NCBI GenBank assembly: GCA_913057975.1
Contig: CAJXOQ010000014.1
Coordinates: forward strand, 1 to 38,020
Direction: 5' to 3'
Length of the DNA: 38,020 nt
Origin: an uncultured Marinobacter sp.
GTDB taxonomy: Bacteria; Pseudomonadota; Gammaproteobacteria; Pseudomonadales; Oleiphilaceae
Of the stretch, positions 22,764 to 31,405 are shown piece by piece. The stretch's first letter is position 1; the number at the start of each line of letters is the position of its first letter. The position numbers and the translations under genes were made by a program. The notes under the pieces were generated by a model that was not told the origin of the DNA, searched no databases, and was given only the letters and a program-made list of their open reading frames with translations.

Positions 22764-25025
22764 TCAGCTACCAACCGGCGTGTCGATTTCCAGCAAACCA
22801 GCACTCAGCGCCCGCTCCAGTTCACGTGCCGGAATCGGGCGGCTGATCAGGTAACCCTGAATCACATCGCAGCGGTGATTCTTGAGGAAGGTCAGCTGCT
22901 CATGGGTTTCCACGCCCTCCGCCACCACCTGAATGCCCAGATTGTGGGCCAGGTTAATCACCGCGCGGGTAATCACCGCATCGTCGTGGCGTTCGGTAAC
23001 GTCGGTAATGAAGGAGCGGTCAATCTTCAGCAGGTCCACTGGAAAATCCCGTAGGTAACCCAGTGAAGAGTAACCCACACCGAAGTCATCAATGGCCAGG
23101 TGCACACCCAGCTTGTGGAGCTTGGTCAGCTGGTTCAGGTTGTGCTCGATATTCTGGATGAAGATCTCTTCGGTCAGCTCCACCTCCAGCCGGCTCGCGG
23201 GAACGCCATTGCTTTCCAGCGCTTCCTGGATATGGTCGACAATGCTTTCGTCATCCAGTTCGCGCCCAGAGAGATTCACCGCGATGCGCAGATTGGAGTA
23301 GGGACCTTTCTGCCATTTCGCCAGTTGCCGACAGGCGGCCATGACCACCCAGCGACCAATGTCGGTAATGCGGCCGCTTTCCTCCGCCAGGGGAATGAAG
23401 TCCACTGGTGGCAACAGGCCACGGCGAGGATGCTGCCAGCGTATCAGAGCCTCTACGCTGTTGATCGACGAGTCGTTGAGATCCAGTTGGGGCTGGAAAT
23501 ACAGCACGAACTCGTCGTTGGCCAGCGCGTGGTTAAGATCCTTGTCCAACTCCAGGCGCATGACTTCCCGATCCTGCATGCCTTCGGTGTAGAACTGGTA
23601 GGTGTTGCGGCCCTGTTCCTTGGCCCGGTAGAGCGCCACATCGGCATTGCGCAACAGGGTGTCAGCATCCAGGCCACTCTGGGGGTAGACGGCCACGCCC
23701 ATGGTTGCGGTAATGCCGTGTTCCTCGGCCTGCACCGCAAAAGGTTCCTCGAAGCATTGCTTGATCTGGCCCAGCAGATTGATTACATCATCAATGTTTT
23801 CAACATGCTGTTGGCACACCATGAACTCGTCGCCGCCGGAATAGGCCACCATGACTTTTTCGTCGCTGAGAGCATTCAGGCGCTCAGCGACTTTGATGAG
23901 CAGTTCGTCACCGAATTGGTGGCCGAGAGAATCGTTGAGCGTCTGGAACCGGTCCAGGTCGATCATCACCAGCGCTGCCTGGCGCATCTGACGGTCGGCG
24001 ATGCTTAGGGTGTGTGCCAGATCTTCCATGAAAAAACGACGATTTGCGAGGCCTGTCAGCGCATCTGTGGTTTCCAGACGAGCGAGATCCTTTTGCACCG
24101 CCTGACGTTGGCTGATCTCAGCGTCCAGCTCCCGGCGGGTTTTCAGCAGTGCATGGTTGCGCTTGAGAGTCAGCTGCACCAGGAGTGTGGTAAGGCTGGT
24201 CAGCAGGCCCATGAACAGCATGACGATGAAGGTCACAAATGGCCAGCGGCTGCGTTGTTCCTCAACCCACGAGATGGAGGGAGTTACCGCCAGTGTCCAA
24301 TCGAGTGTTGGCAGGTCAACATCCAGGGTGCGGGAGAACCTGGAGTCTGTTGCCATTGAATCGTTAAGCACGTAGGCGGGTTCGCCTTTTTCCCGGATTT
24401 CGATGTGGAAGGAGGTCAGGGCGCGGTTGGAAAGCATATAATTCGCCAGGGTTTCCATCCGGAACACGCCGGCAATAAAGCCGTTGTTGGCGTTGCCGGT
24501 GAATATGGGCGCGTAGATGACCATACCCTTACCACCCTGCTTCAGGTTCACAATGCCGGAGATATCGAGGTTCCCCGTGGTCTGTGCCTCAAGCAGTGAT
24601 GCTCGTCGTTCCTGGGAGAAGGCCACATTGAAACCGATGGCGTCTTCGTTACCTTCGATCGGCACCATCCAGCGGATGACATAATCGCGGTCAATCCACT
24701 CGATCGCCTGGTAGACGCCAAAATCTGACAGGTATCGGCGGGCGTCTTGCTCCCAGATCTCTTTTGGCGTGTCCGGTAGGGCTTCAAATCGTTTCGCCAT
24801 GCGGCTGATGGAGTTTGCGTGAACACGGAATTCCCGCTCCAGCCGCTTTGCCATGGAACTGGCCTCGCTGCCAAGATTGGACTGGATTTGGGTGTGGTCC
24901 TGTTTTTCGATGCCGTACTGCAAAACCAGGGCGATTCCCAGGAACACCAGGAAAATCAGTGCCGGAAATGCCGGGTTCAGCAGTCCCCTCACGAACAGGG
25001 TTAGCGCCGATGCAGGTTTGTCCAC
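22764..25025 (-). CDS. CHASE-GGDEF-EAL c-di-GMP enzyme
   Basis: This 753-residue membrane protein has helices at about 12-35 and 265-290 enclosing a periplasmic CHASE-type sensor (60-255), then GGDEF (about 330-490) and EAL (about 500-745). GGDEF is intact (YSGGDEFMV) but has no RxxD inhibitory site. The EAL domain has all key motifs: SVEALIRW, NLSGREL, LTEEIF, IDDFGVGYSSL, KIDRSF, AEGVET and QGYLISRP. Active phosphodiesterase is therefore likely, and the GGDEF may be catalytic or GTP-sensing. It lies 54 bases downstream of the HD-GYP gene on the same strand and is probably co-transcribed with it. Confidence 0.93.
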   Translation of the reverse strand: MDKPASALTLFVRGLLNPAFPALIFLVFLGIALVLQYGIEKQDHTQIQSNLGSEASSMAKRLEREFRVHANSISRMAKRFEALPDTPKEIWEQDARRYLSDFGVYQAIEWIDRDYVIRWMVPIEGNEDAIGFNVAFSQERRASLLEAQTTGNLDISGIVNLKQGGKGMVIYAPIFTGNANNGFIAGVFRMETLANYMLSNRALTSFHIEIREKGEPAYVLNDSMATDSRFSRTLDVDLPTLDWTLAVTPSISWVEEQRSRWPFVTFIVMLFMGLLTSLTTLLVQLTLKRNHALLKTRRELDAEISQRQAVQKDLARLETTDALTGLANRRFFMEDLAHTLSIADRQMRQAALVMIDLDRFQTLNDSLGHQFGDELLIKVAERLNALSDEKVMVAYSGGDEFMVCQQHVENIDDVINLLGQIKQCFEEPFAVQAEEHGITATMGVAVYPQSGLDADTLLRNADVALYRAKEQGRNTYQFYTEGMQDREVMRLELDKDLNHALANDEFVLYFQPQLDLNDSSINSVEALIRWQHPRRGLLPPVDFIPLAEESGRITDIGRWVVMAACRQLAKWQKGPYSNLRIAVNLSGRELDDESIVDHIQEALESNGVPASRLEVELTEEIFIQNIEHNLNQLTKLHKLGVHLAIDDFGVGYSSLGYLRDFPVDLLKIDRSFITDVTERHDDAVITRAVINLAHNLGIQVVAEGVETHEQLTFLKNHRCDVIQGYLISRPIPARELERALSAGLLEIDTPVGS

Positions 25026-25079
25026 AAAATGCTCCGGTTGATGAGGTGAGTGACTAACATATCGGCCGTATTCATCTAA

Positions 25080-26387
25080 TTATGAGGGATAAACGCTATG
25101 ATCTGTTACCAATTGCTGAATCCTTCCCTTCAGTGAAATTCCGAAAGCGCCATCCGGCAACGGATGGTGAATCGCTTGCTGCTCTTCGGTTGTCGGGTTT
25201 GCCAGGTCAACGATTCGGGGAGGGACCGGCTTTTTGTTGGCATCCATCAGTATCTCAATCCTGGGTTTGAGTTTTTTACCCGGGTGCACGGTCACGATCA
25301 GGGCCACTTCCCCGCTATTGAGCTCCACCAGTGTTCCAGGTGGATAAATGCCCACCATGCGAATAAAGGCTTCTACCATGTCAGCATCGAACTGCCGGCC
25401 GCGATTGCGGTATAGAACGCGGATTGCGTCAGATGCCGGAATTCCGTCACGGTAGCAGCGGTCACTGGTCATGGCGTCGAATGCGTCAACGATGGAGACC
25501 AGCCTGGCAAAGCGGCTGATCTGCCATTCCTCCAGTTGCTGCGGATAGCCGCGGCCATCCAGGCGCTCATGGTGGTGACGGGTCACATCCAGGACAATTG
25601 GATCCAGCTTCGGGTCAGAACTCAATAGCTCATAGCCGAACGTTGTGTGTTTTTGCATGATCGCATATTCAGCCGTGCTCAGAGCGCCAGGTTTATTAAG
25701 AATTTCGTCAGGAACCTTAAGCTTGCCCAGATCGTGAAGCAGTCCGCACATACCGGCAATTTCCAGGTCCTCGTCGGGCAGACCCAGAAAGCGAGCGAAG
25801 GCTACGGTGAAAATGGCCACCCGCAAACAGTGTTCCGCGGTATAGGCGTCGCGGGACTTGATGCGGCTCATCCAGAACATTGCACTGGCGTTGGCTTTGA
25901 TACTTTCCACGCATTCCCGGATAACGGGGCGGGCGTCTTGCAGATTCAGGTCATTGCCCCGTTCAAGGGCAAGGGTGATCTGTTCCACGAACGCCTGGGT
26001 TTTGCCCCACACCTGATTGGCGCGAGGTATTTCTTCCGCGAGGGAACGGGTTTCCGGAAGTGGGTTAGCCGTGCGCTGTTTGTGACTGGTGACCCTTGCG
26101 AGGGCCTCAGCCAACACCTGCTCGTCGCCTTCAACCAGCGCCCATTCGCAGTACTGACGGAGTATGCGAGCCTGGTGATCGTTCTCAAGAGTGAATCCCT
26201 GGAACAGTACGGGCACTTCGATCCAGGGTCGGTCCAGCTTGACGATGCGCATGCCGTAAGTCAGCAGATCGACGGGCAGACGGACGCGCTCAACTCTGGT
26301 TTGGGCGTCAGGGTCAAGCGATCCTGCCTGAGAACGGGCAATCGGTTTTCGTGAAGGAGGTGTGCTGGTTTTACGTCGGAACCACAT
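25080..26387 (-). CDS. HD-GYP domain phosphodiesterase
   Basis: This 435-residue soluble protein has an N-terminal DUF3391-like region (about 30-140) and an HD-GYP domain (about 180-360). The metal ligands and signature are complete: AEHCLRVA, LLHDLGKLKVPDEILNKPG, MQKHTTFGYELL, RHHHERLDGRGYP and DAFDAMTSDRCYR. Such proteins hydrolyse c-di-GMP to pGpG or GMP. It precedes the CHASE-GGDEF-EAL gene, giving two c-di-GMP-degrading genes in a row. No membrane segment or signal peptide is visible. Confidence 0.92.
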   Translation of the reverse strand: MWFRRKTSTPPSRKPIARSQAGSLDPDAQTRVERVRLPVDLLTYGMRIVKLDRPWIEVPVLFQGFTLENDHQARILRQYCEWALVEGDEQVLAEALARVTSHKQRTANPLPETRSLAEEIPRANQVWGKTQAFVEQITLALERGNDLNLQDARPVIRECVESIKANASAMFWMSRIKSRDAYTAEHCLRVAIFTVAFARFLGLPDEDLEIAGMCGLLHDLGKLKVPDEILNKPGALSTAEYAIMQKHTTFGYELLSSDPKLDPIVLDVTRHHHERLDGRGYPQQLEEWQISRFARLVSIVDAFDAMTSDRCYRDGIPASDAIRVLYRNRGRQFDADMVEAFIRMVGIYPPGTLVELNSGEVALIVTVHPGKKLKPRIEILMDANKKPVPPRIVDLANPTTEEQQAIHHPLPDGAFGISLKGRIQQLVTDHSVYPS

Positions 26388-26479
26388 GGCTCTGCCAGTC
26401 TTCTGATTGTCTGGCTAGATTATGGCAGAAGTGTTGCGGTCAGAACAGGATGGCGGGAATCCTGACTGTGGGCGACAGC

Positions 26480-26920
26480 TTAGCCTGGCGGCCGCGACAC
26501 TGTGGGCACGCCAAGGCGGGGGATTTCCTGCTTGGGGCACCGGTCCATCACGACCGTTACACCGGCCTGTTCAGCTCTGTGAGCACCCGCTTCGTTGATA
26601 ACGCCGATTTGCATCCAGATAACGGGAATGCCCAGCTCAATCGAGGAGTCGATGACGGGGTCGGTATGGCTCGGTGCGAGAAACAGATCCGCCATGTCCA
26701 CCGCTACTGGAATGTCTGCCAGGTTGGCGTATGCGGTTTCCCCCAGCACCGTCCTGCCAGCCAGCCTTGGGTTCACCGGAATCACCCGGTAGCCTCGGCT
26801 CTGCAGATAGGCCATCACCTCATTGCTGGGGCGGTTGGGTTTATCGCTGGCCCCAACAAGCGCTATGGTGCCAACATCGCGCAGGATAGAGTAAATTGTT
26901 GTTGGTGTACTGATTGGCAT
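26480..26920 (-). CDS. CoA-binding domain protein (YccU-like)
   Basis: This 146-residue Rossmann-fold protein is of the CoA-binding family: TIALVGASDKPNRPSNEVMAY near the N-terminus, GYRVIPVNPRLAG, VDMADLFLAP and the LGIPVIWMQIGV strand. It corresponds to the N-terminal domain of succinyl-CoA-synthetase-like proteins standing alone. Its cellular role is undefined. It is read away from the MBL gene, with 144 bases of AT-rich divergent promoter region between them. Confidence 0.85.
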   Translation of the reverse strand: MPISTPTTIYSILRDVGTIALVGASDKPNRPSNEVMAYLQSRGYRVIPVNPRLAGRTVLGETAYANLADIPVAVDMADLFLAPSHTDPVIDSSIELGIPVIWMQIGVINEAGAHRAEQAGVTVVMDRCPKQEIPRLGVPTVSRPPG

Positions 26921-27064
26921 AATGCGTTCAACGTTGGTAGCGGTTTTGCGGGAACATAATACTCAAAGCTCGGAGTTTATATCTAAAAGCTTGCATATAT
27001 TACTATCCCTGTTCAAGATTTTTGTCACCCTATCCCTTCCGGTAACTACTTAAAGGAACGAATT

Positions 27065-27793
27065 ATGGCAACGCTGACAATGCTGGGAGTTGGCCACTCC
27101 GAAGCGCTCAAGCATTGGAACAATAATGCAATGGTGGAAGCGGGTGGTCGGAGATTATTGATTGACGCGGGCTATACGATTAAGTTTGCGCTTCAAGATC
27201 AGGGGTTGGGTCTGGCCGATGTACACGCGGTTTTTATTACTCATGCCCATGCCGACCATTGTTTTGGTCTGGAGCGATTAGGATACGAGTGCCGTTTTCA
27301 GCATGGTTTTCGTCCTACTCTTTATCTGCCGCCTGGAGTGTATGAGGAGCTGTGGGAGCATACATTGAAGGGTGTCATGGGGCAGGTTGGTGAGGGGCCT
27401 GCTGAGTTGGACGATTTCTTTGATGTGGTTTTGCTGGAAGACATGAGCTTTGAGTTTGAGGGCATCCAGTTTCAGCTGTTCCAGAATCAGCATACCCCGC
27501 AAAAGCCATCGTACGGCCTGTTTATCAACAACCACCTGATGTTCAGTGGCGATACACGGCCGATTCCTGATCTGGTCGAAAAATTCACTCCCCAGGTCAT
27601 TCTTCACGATGCAACGCTGTCGGACTGGAATCCTGTTCATGCCTCGGTACGTGAACTCAGGGAAACCTATCCCTTTGAGGTGCGCCAACGCATGCATCTG
27701 ATGAGTTACGAGGACAACTTTGAACAGCACCGGCTCGAAGTGGAAAGCGAGTTTGCCGGTTTCGTGAGGCAGGGACAGGAATTTGCGCTTTGA
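27065..27793 (+). CDS. Metallo-beta-lactamase-fold hydrolase
   Basis: This 242-residue MBL-fold enzyme carries THAHADHCFGLERL (HxHxDH, binding two metals), SGDTRP (bridging Asp) and HDATLSDW with a further His, and probably the C-terminal HLMSYE histidine. The opening TMLGVGHSEALKHWNNNAMV with LLIDAGYTIKFAL resembles the RNase Z / phosphodiesterase branch more than lactamases. A clear AAAGGAACGAATT site precedes the ATG. Its stop overlaps the TTG start of the next gene by four bases, so the two are coupled. The substrate is unknown; nucleotide or pterin cyclic phosphate hydrolysis would fit the neighbours but is speculative. Confidence 0.85.
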   Translation: MATLTMLGVGHSEALKHWNNNAMVEAGGRRLLIDAGYTIKFALQDQGLGLADVHAVFITHAHADHCFGLERLGYECRFQHGFRPTLYLPPGVYEELWEHTLKGVMGQVGEGPAELDDFFDVVLLEDMSFEFEGIQFQLFQNQHTPQKPSYGLFINNHLMFSGDTRPIPDLVEKFTPQVILHDATLSDWNPVHASVRELRETYPFEVRQRMHLMSYEDNFEQHRLEVESEFAGFVRQGQEFAL

Positions 27794-29487
27794 CTGACGA
27801 ATTGGTGTTTGCGCAGGTACTCCATTCGGATCTGAATGCCGGTCGCTTCCTTGTACTTGTGACGCACGATCAGCGTCTGTGTTACAGCCACTGGCGACCG
27901 TTTCAGCAGAAAGGGTTTCCAGCAGTGGCCGTTGGCCAAGGGTTCGAGGTGCGCCTGGGGAAGGATCGCCGGGACGGAGAGACCCTGGTGGTGCGCGAGG
28001 TGCTGACTCAATGCGCCCCTCCTGACATCACCGTGCGCAGCGATGGTCGTGAAGCACCAGCAGACGAACCGCGGCCTGTTGGGGAAGCCGAATTTCTGTC
28101 CGTCCTGGACGATTTTCATGGCGTCGTTGTCATCGCGAACAGAGTGCTGGATGGCTCTGAACAATCCGACATGAACGTGGCTGGATCGCTGGTATTGATC
28201 AACTGCCGGGTATTGGGAGACTTTCGTTGGATTCGTGCCAGGTTTGCCGGCAGCCTGTGGTGCCTGAACTGCAAATTCGACAATCATTTCAGTTTGAAGT
28301 CCGGGCACCTGAACGGCAGCGTACTGATGTTTGGTTGTGATTTCAGCGGTGCGGGAGGGGTTTCCTTCCGTGGGCTACAAGCCTGCTCGTTGCTGATGGA
28401 GTTTGGCACTCGTGGCAGTGATGACATGCTCTGGCTTAACGAGATGACGTTGACAGGATGCTTGGCACTCAACGGTACCTTTGATGCTCCGGTTCAACTG
28501 ATGGCGATTCAGGATGATGCGCCTGTGAATACGTCGCCTTCTCTGGGGCAGGTTTTTATCGGCCGTCAAAGCTATCAGGCCGAACAGCTCAGCAAAAACA
28601 GCTTCAATGGCGGGTTGCATATCGCTGGTTACACGGTATCTGGTGATATCGAGATTCATCGTACTCACCTGCAACACCTACGGCTTACCGACATAGAGAC
28701 AAACACACTTCTGGTGCAAGATTGCGAGTTGGTTGCAGATTTTTGTATGGATCGGATTCAGGTGATGAATGAGGACGCCGGTATTGCCATCCGGGACACA
28801 TTGGTTGGGCGTCGCCTGAAGATAACGGGGCGCCATTTGCGTGGGCGCTGCAGTTTGAACGGCTCCTCGGTGGGCCAGGCTTGGATAGTGGAACTGGAAG
28901 CGCCAGAGGAGGGTACGCCAAGTGTGGATCTGACACGTTTTCATGCTGACCAGGCGTGGTTTGATCCGATCTCGCTGATCTACGGGCCCACTCAACGACG
29001 TCGTGCCATGACCCCGCCCCCTTTTGGTTTGCTGACGCGGGCCGATGTCAGTAATCCGGGCGAGGATGATCGCCGCCACCTGGCAGAAGCCTACACGCAG
29101 TTCAAAAACTGGATGTCTGCCACAGGGCATTTGCGTGAAGAGGATCATGCATTTTTCCATATGCGGCACTATAAAGAGGCAAGTCGCTCACGCCGTTATT
29201 TGCTTGGTGGTATGTTTGGCTGGGGGATACGTCTTCGCAACATTCTGGCGGCAGCGTTGATGATATCCTTGATGTTTTCAGCCATGTTTGTGGCACTGGG
29301 CGTTGGGTCTGGTGAGGCGGTCATGCTGAGCCTCCAGAGTTTTATCAGCAGCTTTTATGGCAACTGGAGCAGCCCCACCCCTCCTGCTACCGGGATCATG
29401 TCAATACTGGTAACGCTAGAGTCGATGATCGGTGTGCTCTTCGTGACCGTACTTGTTGGTGCATACATCCGAAAACTGCTGAGATAA
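27790..29487 (+). CDS. Repeat-domain protein with C-terminal ion-channel-like module
   Basis: This 565-residue protein starts at TTG in a TTGA overlap with the MBL stop. Residues 1-95 are of unknown type. About 105-390 look like a right-handed beta-helix made of degenerate pentapeptide-like rungs (SLWCLNCKFDNHFSLKSG, then HLNGSVLMFGCDFSG). An alpha-helical linker follows (about 420-470), then TM1 (484-505), a pore-helix-like segment (513-526) and TM2 (535-558). The membrane part resembles two-helix ion channels, but where a TVGYGD filter would sit there is SFYGNW. The function is not recognised; a sensor-gated channel is inference. Confidence 0.7.
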   Translation: MTDELVFAQVLHSDLNAGRFLVLVTHDQRLCYSHWRPFQQKGFPAVAVGQGFEVRLGKDRRDGETLVVREVLTQCAPPDITVRSDGREAPADEPRPVGEAEFLSVLDDFHGVVVIANRVLDGSEQSDMNVAGSLVLINCRVLGDFRWIRARFAGSLWCLNCKFDNHFSLKSGHLNGSVLMFGCDFSGAGGVSFRGLQACSLLMEFGTRGSDDMLWLNEMTLTGCLALNGTFDAPVQLMAIQDDAPVNTSPSLGQVFIGRQSYQAEQLSKNSFNGGLHIAGYTVSGDIEIHRTHLQHLRLTDIETNTLLVQDCELVADFCMDRIQVMNEDAGIAIRDTLVGRRLKITGRHLRGRCSLNGSSVGQAWIVELEAPEEGTPSVDLTRFHADQAWFDPISLIYGPTQRRRAMTPPPFGLLTRADVSNPGEDDRRHLAEAYTQFKNWMSATGHLREEDHAFFHMRHYKEASRSRRYLLGGMFGWGIRLRNILAAALMISLMFSAMFVALGVGSGEAVMLSLQSFISSFYGNWSSPTPPATGIMSILVTLESMIGVLFVTVLVGAYIRKLLR

Positions 29488-29494
29488 CCTGATC

Positions 29495-30025
29495 ATGTGG
29501 TATCTGTGTGGGTTGGGCAGCAACATCAGGCCCGAGACGAATTTGGCAATCGCCATTGACCGATTGCTGGCCGATTATGGCTCACTGTGGCTTTCGCCAG
29601 TGATTTCCACGTTTCCCGAGGGTATTGATACCGAGCGATCGTTTCTCAATGCACTGGTCATTGTATTTAGCCCGCAATCCCCGCTGCATCTTAAAAGCAG
29701 CTTTAACCATCTGGAGGAAACTCTCGGGCGTGATCGCTCTGATCCGCTCAGTAGCCGCAAGGACCGAACCATTGATATCGATATTCTCGAGCACAGTGAC
29801 AACGGATTTTTTAGCGGGCAGCAGATTGGCGAGCGTTACTATCGGGACTTATTCAACGACAGGTTTGATGCGTCATTCCTGTCTACGATTACCGTGCGCG
29901 GCCATTCCCTGGGCAAGACGCCGACCACCATCTACCGGAATTTGTGCGCCAGTGATGAAATCGTTGTCCAGCAAGGCCAACAATTGAATAACCACGGCGT
30001 CAAATCCACCCTCGCAGGCCAGTAA
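29495..30025 (+). CDS. folK: HPPK-like pterin pyrophosphokinase
   Basis: This 176-residue protein resembles 6-hydroxymethyl-7,8-dihydropterin pyrophosphokinase, which transfers pyrophosphate from ATP. Key motifs are kept: LCGLGSNIRPETNL, SFLNALVIVFSP, GRDRSDPLSSRKDRTIDIDI with both Mg-binding aspartates. The C-terminal third lacks the usual PHP...FVLxPL block. The gene starts seven bases after the channel gene and runs 153 bases into folM on the other strand. It may be a divergent paralogue of the housekeeping folK. Confidence 0.75.
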   Translation: MWYLCGLGSNIRPETNLAIAIDRLLADYGSLWLSPVISTFPEGIDTERSFLNALVIVFSPQSPLHLKSSFNHLEETLGRDRSDPLSSRKDRTIDIDILEHSDNGFFSGQQIGERYYRDLFNDRFDASFLSTITVRGHSLGKTPTTIYRNLCASDEIVVQQGQQLNNHGVKSTLAGQ

Positions 30026-30637
30026 CGTTTCCGACATCACCTGTTGTCTCTGGTTTTCGGTATGACGAGGCAGGAAACCAATGGGGCCCGGCATGATGGC
30101 ATTCACCCTGACGGTCGGCGCCAGTAGCGCCGCGTAGCTGAGAGTGGCATTGGCAAGCGCCGCCTTTGATGCGCAATACGCTGCGTAGTGTGGGTTGGGT
30201 CGTTCAGTGAATATATCCGTTATGTTCACGATCAGAGACGGTCGCTGATGTTCCTGGGCAGCCATCTCCAGATGTTTCGCGAGCCCATCCATTAACTGTA
30301 TTGCCGCCGTGCAGTTGATTTGAAACAGGCGCGCTGCTTGTATGACCCGCGCCTTTAGGTCCGGGGCGTCCGGTTCAAACTCTGAGGCGTTGTTTATCAA
30401 CAAACTGATAGTGGCAGTTTGTTGCGCAACTTCGTCGATTGCGGCCTGAAGCGACACGGGATCACAGAGATCAACTGCGATTGCGGTCGCACCACGTCGG
30501 ACAAGATCTTCAATATCGACGGTATGGGTGCGATAGAGGGCAACAACCTGAAAGCCTCGCTGAATCAGGGCGTCGCTTATATGGTAACCAAGTCTGCGCC
30601 CGGCACCGGTGACCACAGCAACTGGCTTAGTTGTCAT
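29873..30637 (-). CDS. folM: Dihydromonapterin reductase (SDR family)
   Basis: This 254-residue short-chain reductase probably makes tetrahydromonapterin from dihydromonapterin and can reduce dihydrofolate. The NADPH site VTGAGRRLGYHISDALIQ has the FolM-type GRRLG. The catalytic YCASK and LLINNASEFEPD are present, as is the C-terminal ITGAQIPVDGGRRLAQG. It starts four bases after the folE stop, forming a folE-folM operon. The last 50 codons overlap folK. The TGAGRRLG and INNASxF motifs separate it from FabG-like enzymes. Tetrahydromonapterin is the cofactor of phenylalanine hydroxylase in pseudomonads, a possible link to the tyrosine pathway here. Confidence 0.86.
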   Translation of the reverse strand: MTTKPVAVVTGAGRRLGYHISDALIQRGFQVVALYRTHTVDIEDLVRRGATAIAVDLCDPVSLQAAIDEVAQQTATISLLINNASEFEPDAPDLKARVIQAARLFQINCTAAIQLMDGLAKHLEMAAQEHQRPSLIVNITDIFTERPNPHYAAYCASKAALANATLSYAALLAPTVRVNAIMPGPIGFLPRHTENQRQQVMSETLLACEGGFDAVVIQLLALLDNDFITGAQIPVDGGRRLAQGMAAHGNRRQE

Positions 30638-30641
30638 GCGC

Positions 30642-31211
30642 TCAGTTCCGTTGATTCAGAAGTTGGAGGAATTCGGCCCGCGTAGCTTGTGACTTGCGAA
30701 ATGCGCCGAGCATCACCGATGTTTTCATCCTCGAGTTTTGCTTCTCCACACCACGCATCATCATGCACATGTGTTGGGCTTCGATAACCACAGCAACGCC
30801 GTTGGCATCGGTTACGGATTCTACGGCTTCCGCAATCTCGCGGGTCAGATTTTCCTGGATCTGCAGGCGACGGGCGTACATATCGACAATGCGAGCAAAC
30901 TTAGACAGGCCAAGCACCTTGCCCTGTGGCAGGTAGGCAATGTGGCACTTCCCGATAAACGGCAGCATATGGTGCTCACACATGCTGTACAGCTCTATGT
31001 CCTGAATCACCACCATTTCATCCATGGCGGACTCGAAAACCGCGTTATTGACCAATGTATCCAGGCTTTGCTTGTAACCCTGCGTCAGGAACTGCATAGC
31101 CTTGGCTGCCCGTATGGGGGTGTCCTGAAGTCCCTCGCGATCAGGGTTTTCGCCCATGCCTGCAATGATCTGCTGAAAATGGCTGGCCAGGTCGTCGAGC
31201 TTGTTGGTCAT
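30642..31211 (-). CDS. folE: GTP cyclohydrolase I
   Basis: This 189-residue enzyme converts GTP to 7,8-dihydroneopterin triphosphate, the first step of pterin and folate synthesis. The zinc ligands are present: Cys and His in [14 protein letters not shown] and Cys in [10 protein letters not shown]. The signature [24 protein letters not shown] and the C-terminal RAEFLQLL are typical. Length and motifs match bacterial type IA. It is first in the folE-folM operon and diverges from the alpha/beta hydrolase gene over 194 bases, which hold promoters and a perfect palindrome, CCAGATCTGG (31339-31348), of unknown meaning. Confidence 0.95.
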   Translation of the reverse strand: MTNKLDDLASHFQQIIAGMGENPDREGLQDTPIRAAKAMQFLTQGYKQSLDTLVNNAVFESAMDEMVVIQDIELYSMCEHHMLPFIGKCHIAYLPQGKVLGLSKFARIVDMYARRLQIQENLTREIAEAVESVTDANGVAVVIEAQHMCMMMRGVEKQNSRMKTSVMLGAFRKSQATRAEFLQLLNQRN

Positions 31212-31405
31212 AGTCGCTTCCGGTTAAATGAGTCAGTTCAGGGCGAAAGCTTAAGGGAATTTGCCCGTGTCCTCCAGATTTACGACCACACAGGGTGAAA
31301 AGACCACCCCGGAACGCTCAGGTTCGCAAATTGTCGGACCAGATCTGGCGAGGGCGGTTGGTTTGATTTAAAGTTTCAATTTCAGGCTGGTTTCAGGAAA
31401 CCGCA

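Noticed and set aside
23100..24008. 302-residue plus-strand frame opposite the CHASE-GGDEF-EAL gene
   Set aside because: It mirrors conserved GGDEF/EAL codons in GC-rich DNA and has no domain of its own.
31339..31348. Perfect palindrome CCAGATCTGG as an operator
   Set aside because: Ten bases is short enough to occur by chance and no second copy or matching regulator is nearby.
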